Shown piece by piece: positions 8,510-16,258 of a stretch of DNA of 64,000 nucleotides. How positions within the stretch are numbered: the first letter of the stretch is position 1; the number at the start of each line of letters is the position of its first letter. A program made the position numbers and the translations under genes. The notes beneath the pieces were generated by a model, which saw only the letters and a list, made by a program, of their open reading frames with translations, made no database searches and was not told the origin of the DNA. Origin of the DNA: GCA-2683825 sp965662355 (lineage in GTDB: Bacteria > Planctomycetota > UBA1135 > GCA-002686595); NCBI GenBank assembly GCA_965662355.1, contig CBFIHP010000001.1:186001-250000 (forward strand), written 5' to 3'.

Positions 8510-9073
8510 ATGGTCGCCCTTTCGGACCTCGTGTTGCCGATCCTTCTCTCGGCCGTCTTCATCTTCATCGTCAGCTCGATCCTGCACATGGTGATCCCCC
8601 ACCACAGCTCAGACTACGGCAAGCTGCCCGACGAGGATGGGGTCCTGAAGAATCTGCGCGACGCCAAGCTCACCCAAGGCGCCTACATGTTCCCCTGCGC
8701 TCCCTCGATGAAGGAGATGGGCTCTCCCGAGATGCAGGAGAGGTACCGCCAGGGCCCGGTCGGCTACATGACTGTCCTGCCAAACGGCCCCCCGGCCATC
8801 GGCAAGAGTCTCGGCTGGTGGTTCCTGTACACCTTGATCGTCTCCTTCTTCGTCGCCTACCTCGGCTCGCTATCCATCCAACCCGGCGCCGAGTTCAGCT
8901 ATGTCTTCCGCATCACGGCCACGATCTCGATCCTGGCCTACTGCGTCGCGTACATGGTCGATTCCATCTGGAAGGGCGTCTCCTGGTCGGTCACCTTCAA
9001 GTTCATGTTCGACGGCCTGCTCTACTCCCTGACCACGGCCGCCACATTCGGATGGCGTTGGCCTGGAGCCTAA
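8510..9073 (+). CDS. Conserved-looking integral membrane protein of unknown function
   Basis: A 187-residue protein with a strong ribosome site (AGGAG, 6 bases before the ATG). An N-terminal transmembrane helix is followed by a soluble segment of about 90 residues, 'MVIPHHSSDYGKLPDEDG' to 'MTVLPNGPPAIGK'. Three further hydrophobic helices follow: 'WWFLYTLIVSFFVAYLG', 'FRITATISILAYCVAYM' and 'FMFDGLLYSLTTAATFG'. The gene is followed 14 bases later by a YHS-like lipoprotein gene and is probably co-transcribed with it. I do not recognise a named family. Confidence 0.85.
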   Translation: MVALSDLVLPILLSAVFIFIVSSILHMVIPHHSSDYGKLPDEDGVLKNLRDAKLTQGAYMFPCAPSMKEMGSPEMQERYRQGPVGYMTVLPNGPPAIGKSLGWWFLYTLIVSFFVAYLGSLSIQPGAEFSYVFRITATISILAYCVAYMVDSIWKGVSWSVTFKFMFDGLLYSLTTAATFGWRWPGA

Positions 9074-9086
9074 GAGAGAGACCCCC

Positions 9087-9368
9087 ATGCACCGCGCCCA
9101 CACCCTCCTGGCCCTCCTTACTGGCGCCCTGCTCTGGGGCTGCACCTCCCTTCATCCACACATGAGCGACACGCAACCCACAGCACCGATCAACGAGAAC
9201 TGCCCCCGCTCGGGCAAGCCCGTGGTCGAGGACTCGCTGACCGAATATCGCGGCTACACCGTCGGTTTCTGCAACACCCACTGCCGCGATGACTTCGCCG
9301 CCGACCCCAAGGCCAGCCCCAGCGACCGCAAAGCCTTCGACGCCATCATCGCCAAGCTCGAGAACTAG
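9087..9368 (+). CDS. Small YHS/TRASH-like lipoprotein
   Basis: A 93-residue protein with a lipoprotein signal (lipobox LLWGC). A short metal-binding-like domain follows: 'NCPRSGKPVVEDSLTEYRG' and 'VGFCNTHCRDDFAADP'. The pattern CPxSG...F-CN-xxCRDxF resembles YHS/TRASH modules, which bind metals through paired cysteines. It probably sits on the outer or inner membrane facing the periplasm. Its role is unknown; the upstream membrane protein is the likely partner because the genes lie 14 bases apart. Confidence 0.8.
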   Translation: MHRAHTLLALLTGALLWGCTSLHPHMSDTQPTAPINENCPRSGKPVVEDSLTEYRGYTVGFCNTHCRDDFAADPKASPSDRKAFDAIIAKLEN

Positions 9369-9383
9369 TGGGCTGTATCGCGC

Positions 9384-10733
9384 TTAGGGCTTACCGATCG
9401 CATAGAGGTTCTCTTCCGAGCGTAGGAAGAGGGCCTTACCGACCGCCACCGGAGAGGCGTCGATCGGGTCGTCCAGGACGTTGGTCGCCAGAACCTCGAG
9501 TTCGTCTGTGTGTCGAAGCACGACGGTCGTGCCATCACGTCCGGTGATGTAAAGACGTCCGGCTGCGGCCAGGGGAGAAGCGTAGACCTGGCCGAGGTCG
9601 AGGCGCTCGCGATCGAGCATGCGTTCGCCGCTCTGGAAATCGAAACACGAGAGCAGCCCCGCGTTGCCCGAGGTCATGTAAACGCGACCATCTACCAGAA
9701 TGGGGGAAGGTACATAGGGAGTGCCACCTCGGGCGCTCCAGGCGATGCCGCCCTCCTTGGCGCGCGCATCACCCCGTATGGAAAGCGGCAGGGTCACGCA
9801 GGTCGAACCCCGATAGCCGCTGGTGATCAGAACCAGATTGCCGTCGCTGACGGGACTGGGGATCGCGTTCACGGTCTGGCCATTGCAATGCCAGAGCACC
9901 TCACCGGTGTCGAGCGCATAGCCACGCGCCGCGGTCGTGCCGTTCACCACGAGTTGCCGCGTGCCTTTCGACTCGACGCAGAGCGGTGTCGTCCATGTAG
10001 AGGGTTCGTCGCGCGCCTGCTTCCAGCGCACGCTGCCATCCTTCGTGTCGAGCGCGACCAGGAACGAATCGCCCTCCTGATCGGCCAGGACGAACAGCGT
10101 ATCGTCGACAAGCGTGGGCGAACCGCCTTCGCCCCAGCCCCGGCGCGTGACCTGTGGGCCCAACTGATAGCTCCAGCGCACGTCACCGGTTTCCGGCTCG
10201 AGGGCGTAGACACCATAGCTGCCAAAGGAAACGTAAACGCCATCGCCGTCAGCCACCGGTGTGAAAGAAGCGTAGCCGTTCGTGCCGTGCACGCCGATGA
10301 TGGGCAGGCATTCCTGAACGACGCTCTCCCAGAGCACATCACCTGTGCTGCGTTGGATGGCCAGCACAAGGAAACCAAAGGTATCCTTCGGCGCCTCGGT
10401 CATCATGCCCGGGTAGTCCTTGCGGACCGCGACTTGTTTCTCGCTGGCCCTCTCTCCTCGAACCGCGGCCTGGAGAAAGATGCGCTCGCCGATGACGATC
10501 GGCGTCGACTTGCCGTGTCCTGGCAGGGGCGTCACCCAGGCGATGTTCTCGTCGGCGCTCCACTCGATCGGGGGATCGGCATCCGGGGCGACGCCGTTAC
10601 CCGTGGGACCGCGCCAGTTCGGCCAGCTGCCCTGGGCGGAAGCGGTGGAGAGAGCGCCTGCGAGGGCAACGGTGAAGGCGAGGATCAGCCAAAGAGGAAT
10701 GTCACGATGTGCGCGCGAGCGAGTCGGGATCAT
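9384..10733 (-). CDS. Secreted PQQ-type beta-propeller protein
   Basis: A 449-residue protein with a Sec signal peptide ('LILAFTVALAGALSTASA') followed by 'WPNWRGPTGNGVAP', the usual opening of planctomycete PQQ-like propellers. Repeated blades follow with 'LDTKDGSVRWKQ', 'LDTGEVLWHCNG' and similar Trp-docking motifs. I chose the ATG at 10733 because GGAG lies 8 bases upstream and the signal peptide starts there; the longer frame to 10802 adds a non-signal-like extension. No catalytic haem domain or dehydrogenase residues are evident, so it is probably a structural or binding propeller. A second member of the family lies at 40866-42248. Confidence 0.87.
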   Translation of the reverse strand: MIPTRSRAHRDIPLWLILAFTVALAGALSTASAQGSWPNWRGPTGNGVAPDADPPIEWSADENIAWVTPLPGHGKSTPIVIGERIFLQAAVRGERASEKQVAVRKDYPGMMTEAPKDTFGFLVLAIQRSTGDVLWESVVQECLPIIGVHGTNGYASFTPVADGDGVYVSFGSYGVYALEPETGDVRWSYQLGPQVTRRGWGEGGSPTLVDDTLFVLADQEGDSFLVALDTKDGSVRWKQARDEPSTWTTPLCVESKGTRQLVVNGTTAARGYALDTGEVLWHCNGQTVNAIPSPVSDGNLVLITSGYRGSTCVTLPLSIRGDARAKEGGIAWSARGGTPYVPSPILVDGRVYMTSGNAGLLSCFDFQSGERMLDRERLDLGQVYASPLAAAGRLYITGRDGTTVVLRHTDELEVLATNVLDDPIDASPVAVGKALFLRSEENLYAIGKP

Positions 10734-10988
10734 TGGGAAGACTCCTTTTCGATCACTGGGGGTGCCGAAACCTCGGCATGGCCCTGGACCATGGTAGGCC
10801 ACGTCCGGCGCAAGAGCGATTCTCCGATCGCGGAAACACTATTCTGCCTCCTTGAAGTCAGGGCTCGTCACGGCCTGGAAGAATGAGCCGCAAGCTGCCA
10901 AGGGGGTCGTCTGCGGCCTTTGTCGATGGGCAAACGCCGCAACCTGCGTTGAGGCTCACTGGAGTCCAGCCTGGTCGCGTAGTATTCC

Positions 10989-11717
10989 ATGATGCCGAGT
11001 GACAAGAGACGTCCGCTGGTGCTCGTGAACGGCGAACTCGAGGCCGGAGAAAAGCGCCGGTTGCAGCTGCCCATGCGCTACGCGGAAGCGTTGTGGCACG
11101 CCGGTGCCACAGCATTGGTCTTGCCCGCCCTTGCCGCTTCGCTGGATCATCTCCTGGACCAAGCTGCGGGCGTGGTGCTCGGCGGCGGCGACGACTTCGA
11201 TACCCAGCGGCTCGGCCTCGGGCCGACTCACGCGGCGGCCAAACCAGTCCCCGCGGAGAAACAGGGCTTCGACCTGGCGCTGGTGAGCAAGGCCCTCGAG
11301 CGCGATCTGCCGATCCTGGGCATCTGCTATGGAATGCAACTCCTGGGGGTGGCTTCCGGGGCACGACTCTTCCAGCACCTGCCAGAGGATCGGCCAGGGC
11401 ACGGTGAACACGCGGGCGGAGCCCAGCACGATGTGCTTCTCGCACCGGATTCGAAACTTCGGGAGATCTACGGGGTAGATCGAATCGAGGTGATTTCTCG
11501 GCATCATCAGGCCCTGGCCACGGCCGCTTCACCGTGGGAGGTCAGCGCCCGCGACCCCGAAGGCTTGATCGAAGCGATCGAGCTGCCCTCGGCCACCTAC
11601 GCGCTGGGTGTGCAATGGCACCCCGAACTCGACGACTTCACAGGGCCCCAGGGACGGCTCTTCACCAGTTTCGTCGAAGCCGCAGCCTGCCGCGAAGCGG
11701 CCAGCGCCCCTTATTAG
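10989..11717 (+). CDS. Class I glutamine amidotransferase-like hydrolase (peptidase C26, PuuD-like)
   Basis: A 242-residue protein of the gamma-glutamyl-gamma-aminobutyrate hydrolase family. The nucleophile elbow 'LGICYGMQLLG' carries C113, and 'VQWHPE' near the C-terminus supplies the catalytic His and Glu. 'VVLGGGDDFD' is the substrate-loop region where homologues have GGxD. Related enzymes cleave gamma-glutamyl amides in polyamine breakdown. The downstream membrane protein gene starts 13 bases after the stop, suggesting one transcript that continues to aroB. Confidence 0.88.
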   Translation: MMPSDKRRPLVLVNGELEAGEKRRLQLPMRYAEALWHAGATALVLPALAASLDHLLDQAAGVVLGGGDDFDTQRLGLGPTHAAAKPVPAEKQGFDLALVSKALERDLPILGICYGMQLLGVASGARLFQHLPEDRPGHGEHAGGAQHDVLLAPDSKLREIYGVDRIEVISRHHQALATAASPWEVSARDPEGLIEAIELPSATYALGVQWHPELDDFTGPQGRLFTSFVEAAACREAASAPY

Positions 11718-11730
11718 AGCGAGCTCAGCC

Positions 11731-13146
11731 ATGAGACAATTCAAGCAACCCGGCAGCAAACCCGCCGCCCCCGCGAGAAGCGGGCTCAGCAAGGCGGAAA
11801 AGCGCAAGATCATGGCGCTCTTCATCGGCGTGGTCCTTGTGGGCTATATGATCCTCGAGAGCATCACGACGTCCTCGCAGTATCGCGACGAGGAAAGCGG
11901 TGGCCTCCCGCTGCAAGACGAGATGATCGAGACGAGCGTGCTCGTCCCCGAGATCGACGGCAAGCGGATCGACGCCCTCGTACGCGATACCGAGCAAATC
12001 GATCGCGTCGCACTGGAGAGCGTACCCCTGGACCTGCTCCTGCACGAGGCGCGGGCCATGACCGCGCGCCATTTCGAGGCCATGCAAGCCAAGGAACTGA
12101 CCAGCGAGTCGGTCGCGCGCCTTCTGGAATCGCCTTCGGAACAACGCGGCAAGGCGATGTTCGCGCGCGGCAAGGTCGATTCACTGCGTACGCGTCGACG
12201 CAGCCCCGAGCAATCCGAGGAGTACATCGGCCGTTTGATCCTCGACGACGGATCGCCGGTCTATTTCCTCGTTCTGGAAGCCCCGGAAGATCCGCTCTAC
12301 CTGCGCGTGGATGGCCTGTTCTTCAAGAACTACTCCGACGAGCTGTACGAGAACCCGGGCGAGTGGCTGGATGGTCCGCTGCTGGTCGGTCCGCGCGCCA
12401 TCGACTCCTTCGAATCCCTGGCCAGCCAGGGCGAGTTCGGGGACTTCGAATGGACCCAGCTGTACGAAGTCAAGGACGCCAGGTTGAACGTCGATCCTCC
12501 GGTCGTGATTCGCGAATCGCCGTTCCGCGCAATGTGGCACCTGATGGCCTTCGTGCGCGACCTTCCCGAGGGGTCGATCGACTGGGAAAATGCGCCCGAG
12601 CTGACCGTCGACCTGCTCGACGAGATGAATTCTAATCCTGACAAGTGGCGCTGGCAGCCCTTGAATATACCGATCAGCCGCGTACAGGATGCCCGCGTGA
12701 AGCGTGCCGGGGAAAACCCCGCGCGGATCGAGAAGTACACGCAGGGCTGGATCGGCAACGCGACCTGGAACAACGTGATTCACTTCCGTTCGCCCGATCT
12801 GAACACCGAGTTGAAGGTCGGCGACTACTTCAAGGGCACAGGCTTCTTCCTGCACAACTTCGCCTACGACCCCAAGGCCTACGACTTGCGCACGGCGCCC
12901 TTCTTCGTGTTCCACTCGGTCGAGAAGTTCGAGCCAGAGGAGGACCCCAACCTGGTCTTCCTGGCCTACGCTTCGGCCGGTGGCAGCGTCCTCCTGGCGG
13001 GGGCCTTCATCTTCTTGCTGTTCCGCGACAAGAAGAAGGCCAAGGCCCTCCAGGACGAGATCGTACGGCGTCGCCGCGCCCGGCGGGCCAAACAGAATGG
13101 CTCGCAACCCAAAGGTGGCGGTTCGTTCGGCGCCACGACAACGTAG
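11731..13146 (+). CDS. Bitopic membrane protein of unknown function
   Basis: A 471-residue protein with an N-terminal transmembrane helix (about residues 30-45, 'ALFIGVVLVGYMILESI'), a large soluble region of about 370 residues, a second helix near the C-terminus ('SAGGSVLLAGAFIFLLF') and a basic cytoplasmic tail ('IVRRRRARRAKQNG'). The soluble part is presumably periplasmic and rich in acidic residues. I do not recognise the family. I chose the start at 11731 because it lies just after the amidotransferase stop and begins a basic n-region. aroB follows after 9 bases. Confidence 0.85.
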   Translation: MRQFKQPGSKPAAPARSGLSKAEKRKIMALFIGVVLVGYMILESITTSSQYRDEESGGLPLQDEMIETSVLVPEIDGKRIDALVRDTEQIDRVALESVPLDLLLHEARAMTARHFEAMQAKELTSESVARLLESPSEQRGKAMFARGKVDSLRTRRRSPEQSEEYIGRLILDDGSPVYFLVLEAPEDPLYLRVDGLFFKNYSDELYENPGEWLDGPLLVGPRAIDSFESLASQGEFGDFEWTQLYEVKDARLNVDPPVVIRESPFRAMWHLMAFVRDLPEGSIDWENAPELTVDLLDEMNSNPDKWRWQPLNIPISRVQDARVKRAGENPARIEKYTQGWIGNATWNNVIHFRSPDLNTELKVGDYFKGTGFFLHNFAYDPKAYDLRTAPFFVFHSVEKFEPEEDPNLVFLAYASAGGSVLLAGAFIFLLFRDKKKAKALQDEIVRRRRARRAKQNGSQPKGGGSFGATTT

Positions 13147-13155
13147 ACTGCGCGC

Positions 13156-14241
13156 GTGAACGACGCGCAACGCACCGTCGACGTCCGCACCGGAACGCCC
13201 TACCGAGTCCATATAGGACCGGGGGTGCTCGCGCGGACGCGCGAGTTTATCGAGAGCTCCGGCGGTGGACCGGCAGTCGTGCTGACGGACGCGAACGTGG
13301 CTCCGCTCTACCGCGAGGGCCTTGGGCTCGAGGCTCCGACGATCACGGTTCCGGCCGGGGAGGAGACGAAGTCGTTCGTCCACCTCGAGCGTGTCCTCGA
13401 TTTCATGGCCCAGACCGAACTGGATCGCAAGGCGAGCCTGATCGCTCTCGGCGGCGGCGTCATCGGTGACCTCGGTGGCTTCGCAGCCTCGCTCTACATG
13501 CGCGGTATCGCCGTCGTGCAATGTCCGACGACCTTACTCTCCCAGGTGGACTCTTCCGTCGGTGGCAAGACTGCAGTCAACCTGGGCGCGGGAAAGAACC
13601 TGGCCGGCACCTTCCACCAACCCGCTGCCGTCTTCGCGGACACGAGCACGCTCGCCAGCCTGGAAATCGACGAATATCGCTCGGGACTGGGCGAGGTCAT
13701 CAAGAGCGCGCTGATCGGCGACGCGGATCTCTTCGCGCTACTCGAGCGCGAAACGCCCGCAGTCATGGAACGCGATCCCGCGTTACTCGGAGAAATCGTC
13801 GAGCGCTCGGTGCGCGTCAAGGCCGACATCGTGCAAAGAGACGAGAAGGAAACCGGGGATCGCAAAAAACTGAACCTCGGCCACACCTTCGCCCACGCAA
13901 TCGAGCACGTCGCCGGTTATGGAACGATCCCGCACGGGATCGCTGTTGGCGTTGGCCTGCAACTGGCGTTGACAGCAAGTCAAAGTGTTGGGCGATTGAC
14001 GGACGATGAACTGTGTCGTCGCACGCACGACTTGCTTGATGCACTTGGCCTCGCATCCGATCTTGACAGCTTGCGGCAGCGCTACGGAGTCGACCTCTCG
14101 GCCGACGAGCTAGCGCAAGCCATGCGTCTGGACAAAAAGGGTAGCGCCGGGACCCCACGCTTCGTCCTCGCTGCGGGCAGCGGAGATCTCGCCTTCGATT
14201 GCGAGCTCGACCCGAAGCTAGTGCGCGAGCTCTTCCGCTAA
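13156..14241 (+). CDS. aroB: 3-dehydroquinate synthase
   Basis: A 361-residue enzyme of the shikimate pathway that converts DAHP to 3-dehydroquinate using NAD+ and a divalent metal. Diagnostic stretches are 'ALGGGVIGDLGGFAASLYMR', 'PTTLLSQVDSSVGGKTAVNL', 'KNLAGTFHQP', 'GLGEVIKSALI', 'LNLGHTFAHAIEH' (metal His) and 'IPHGIAVGVGL'. The length matches the family. Translation starts at a GTG, and the gene sits 9 bases after an unrelated membrane protein gene, so it is probably the last gene of that transcript. A hairpin with a T-rich tail lies about 120 bases downstream. Confidence 0.97.
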   Translation: MNDAQRTVDVRTGTPYRVHIGPGVLARTREFIESSGGGPAVVLTDANVAPLYREGLGLEAPTITVPAGEETKSFVHLERVLDFMAQTELDRKASLIALGGGVIGDLGGFAASLYMRGIAVVQCPTTLLSQVDSSVGGKTAVNLGAGKNLAGTFHQPAAVFADTSTLASLEIDEYRSGLGEVIKSALIGDADLFALLERETPAVMERDPALLGEIVERSVRVKADIVQRDEKETGDRKKLNLGHTFAHAIEHVAGYGTIPHGIAVGVGLQLALTASQSVGRLTDDELCRRTHDLLDALGLASDLDSLRQRYGVDLSADELAQAMRLDKKGSAGTPRFVLAAGSGDLAFDCELDPKLVRELFR

Positions 14242-14242
14242 G

Positions 14243-14335
14243 AATAAAGTCCCGCTTGTCGCAGACCTCAAGCGCCACAAGATGGAGCCCGACATCGTCA
14301 ACGACACTTCGACCGTGACGCCGACTGGTTTCTAG
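14243..14335 (+). pseudogene. Fragment of a di-haem oxidoreductase-like protein
   Basis: The frame right after aroB reads 'NKVPLVADLKRHKMEPDI', then a TAG at 14333. This resembles the 'VPL.ADLKRH.MG' segment near the C-terminus of dihaem-cytochrome-type oxidoreductases. In another frame, 'DADWFLGIHRYGF' sits at the position where relatives have a 'xxWFLTxxLWG' strand. Together they suggest the frameshifted tail of a lost gene. There is no start codon and no CxxCH motif. Confidence 0.35.
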
Positions 14336-14360
14336 GCATACATCGATACGGGTTTGATTG

Positions 14361-14404
14361 CCCCCGACGCAGCTCCATAGGCTGCGCCCGGGGTCTTTTC
14401 TTTC
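14361..14404 (+). terminator. Candidate intrinsic terminator after aroB
   Basis: CCCC and CGCAGC pair with GCTGCG and GGGG across a small internal loop and a loop of about 7 bases, followed by TCTTTTCTTT. The position, between aroB and the next secreted-protein gene, fits termination of the amidotransferase-aroB transcript. Confidence 0.5.
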
Positions 14405-14484
14405 GCGGGGGCTCTCTCGGGTTGATTACGCACATCAGGTAGTTCCCTCATTATCCGGATCTCGCGCTATCCTCGAAGCACAGC

Positions 14485-16212
14485 ATGAAACGACTCAGCA
14501 TCCTTGCCGGCCTGTTCGCACTCGCCTTCACCCTTCCCGGACTAGCACAGGGAACCCTCGTAAAGGACATTCAGCCCCCGTATGGAGCCGCGAGTAGCCA
14601 CAGCCACCCCGAACGGTTCACGGCGCTGCGCGATAGGGTCGTCTTCTCGGCCACGAACATCGAACTGGGACAGGAGCCCTGGGTCAGTGATGGAACCGAG
14701 CCAGGGACGGTTCTCTTGGCGGATATTCACCCTACGGGTGCCTCGTTCCCACATAGCTTCACGCTCCTGAAGGACCGCGTCCTCTTCCTTGCGCGGGACG
14801 CGGATGCGATCGAGCTCTGGAAAACCGACGGAACGCCCGCTGGAACCGTGCAGCTCGAGGACATCGCTCCAGCTCTGCAATCCGGTGCCGGACCGATGGC
14901 CTCAAACGGGGACGTGGTCTTCTTCTTCGTGAACCAACCCGCTGGCAATGCACTTTGGAAGAGCGATGGGACCACGGTCGGCACTGGGATCGTGACAACG
15001 ATCGGAACGCTCGATCTCGACGTCGAGATCGCGATCTACAATGAGGAACTGTACTTCAGCCAGTGGGGTGCTTTCGTCGGCAGTAATGGACTGTGGAAGT
15101 CGAATGGAACCGCCGCAGGTACGGTACACGTGCTCTCGCCTTGGACCGATATAGGCGGCGACCCGCGCAATTATCGGGTGGCTGGTGACTACCTCTTCTT
15201 CACGGCACTGACACCCGACGGCCGGGAGTTGTGGCGAACAGACGGCACGGATGTGGGCACGATCCTCTTGAAGGACATCTACGCGGGCTCCATCAGCTCG
15301 AGTCCGACCAACCTGGTCGCCCTGGACAACGGACAGCTTCTGTGTTCAGCGCGCTCTCCCTCGCACGCGAACGGGCTCTGGAAGAGCGACGGAACACCGG
15401 GAGCAACCGTTCAGATCCTGGCGCCACCGCCTATCGGCGAATTGGAAGGAGGCTTGGTCAGCTTCGGCGACGAAGCCTGGTTCATCGTGCCCCAGTTTTC
15501 TCAGGACAACGAGCTGTGGACCACGGATGGGACCGAAGTGGGAACGCATCTGCTCACGGCCGGTGCCGCCTTCTCCAGCGGCCTGCGCCGGATCGGCTCG
15601 GGCAAGTTGGTAGCCTGGACGGGGCTCGATCCAGGCCTCGGGGCGGGCCTTGAGCCGTTCATTTCCAACGGACGCTTCGATGGCACCGGGATCATCGCGG
15701 ACGTCTTTCCTGGTTCGAGTGACTCCCTCGCCGGTGGCTACACGCGCGCAGGGAACAGGGTGTACTTCCATGCCGACGACGGCGTGCACTCGACCGAACT
15801 TCACGCTTTTGATCTGTCTGATCACGGAGGTTGGGTCGCCGAACCGTTCGGCTCGGGCTGCGGAGCCAGTGGTCCGTCCTCGCTCGTGATCGAAGGACGC
15901 ATGCTGATCGGGTCCACATTCCAGTTCGAGGTCAAGGACGCGGCGCCGGGAGCTCCGGTAGCCTTCCTTTATTCGCAAGGCAGCACCCACGTCGACCTGG
16001 GAGCTTGCAACTACTACTTGCCGCAGGCAGCTCTTTTCACCATCGGGACGAGCGACGCGTGTGGCGAGTTGAGCCTCACCCGCACCGTGCCCAATGTACC
16101 TGCCTTCATCGGGGTTTTCCTCAGCGTTCAGGCACTTGCGATCTCGTCCGGTGGACCCTTCCTCGGTGTCGGTGGGTTGACGAACCCGCTCGAGATCATC
16201 GTCGGTTCCTGA
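14485..16212 (+). CDS. Secreted 'xxLWxSDGTxxGT' repeat propeller protein
   Basis: A 575-residue protein with a Sec signal peptide (first 22 residues) and at least seven repeats of the type 'ELWKTDGTPAGTVQL', 'EPWVSDGTEPGTVLL' and 'LWKSDGTPGATVQIL', spaced about 45-50 residues. This is the ELWKSDGT beta-propeller seen in secreted proteins of Planctomycetota and Myxococcota. The last 125 residues, from 'FGSGCGASGPSSLVIEG', form a Gly/Cys-containing all-beta domain that I associate with one planctomycete lineage. It is presumably exported and bound to the surface; no catalytic site is evident. Confidence 0.87.
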   Translation: MKRLSILAGLFALAFTLPGLAQGTLVKDIQPPYGAASSHSHPERFTALRDRVVFSATNIELGQEPWVSDGTEPGTVLLADIHPTGASFPHSFTLLKDRVLFLARDADAIELWKTDGTPAGTVQLEDIAPALQSGAGPMASNGDVVFFFVNQPAGNALWKSDGTTVGTGIVTTIGTLDLDVEIAIYNEELYFSQWGAFVGSNGLWKSNGTAAGTVHVLSPWTDIGGDPRNYRVAGDYLFFTALTPDGRELWRTDGTDVGTILLKDIYAGSISSSPTNLVALDNGQLLCSARSPSHANGLWKSDGTPGATVQILAPPPIGELEGGLVSFGDEAWFIVPQFSQDNELWTTDGTEVGTHLLTAGAAFSSGLRRIGSGKLVAWTGLDPGLGAGLEPFISNGRFDGTGIIADVFPGSSDSLAGGYTRAGNRVYFHADDGVHSTELHAFDLSDHGGWVAEPFGSGCGASGPSSLVIEGRMLIGSTFQFEVKDAAPGAPVAFLYSQGSTHVDLGACNYYLPQAALFTIGTSDACGELSLTRTVPNVPAFIGVFLSVQALAISSGGPFLGVGGLTNPLEIIVGS

Positions 16213-16258
16213 CGTTACGTTCGCGAGGCCTCACGGCCGGGAAGGCCCCAGGAATCTT

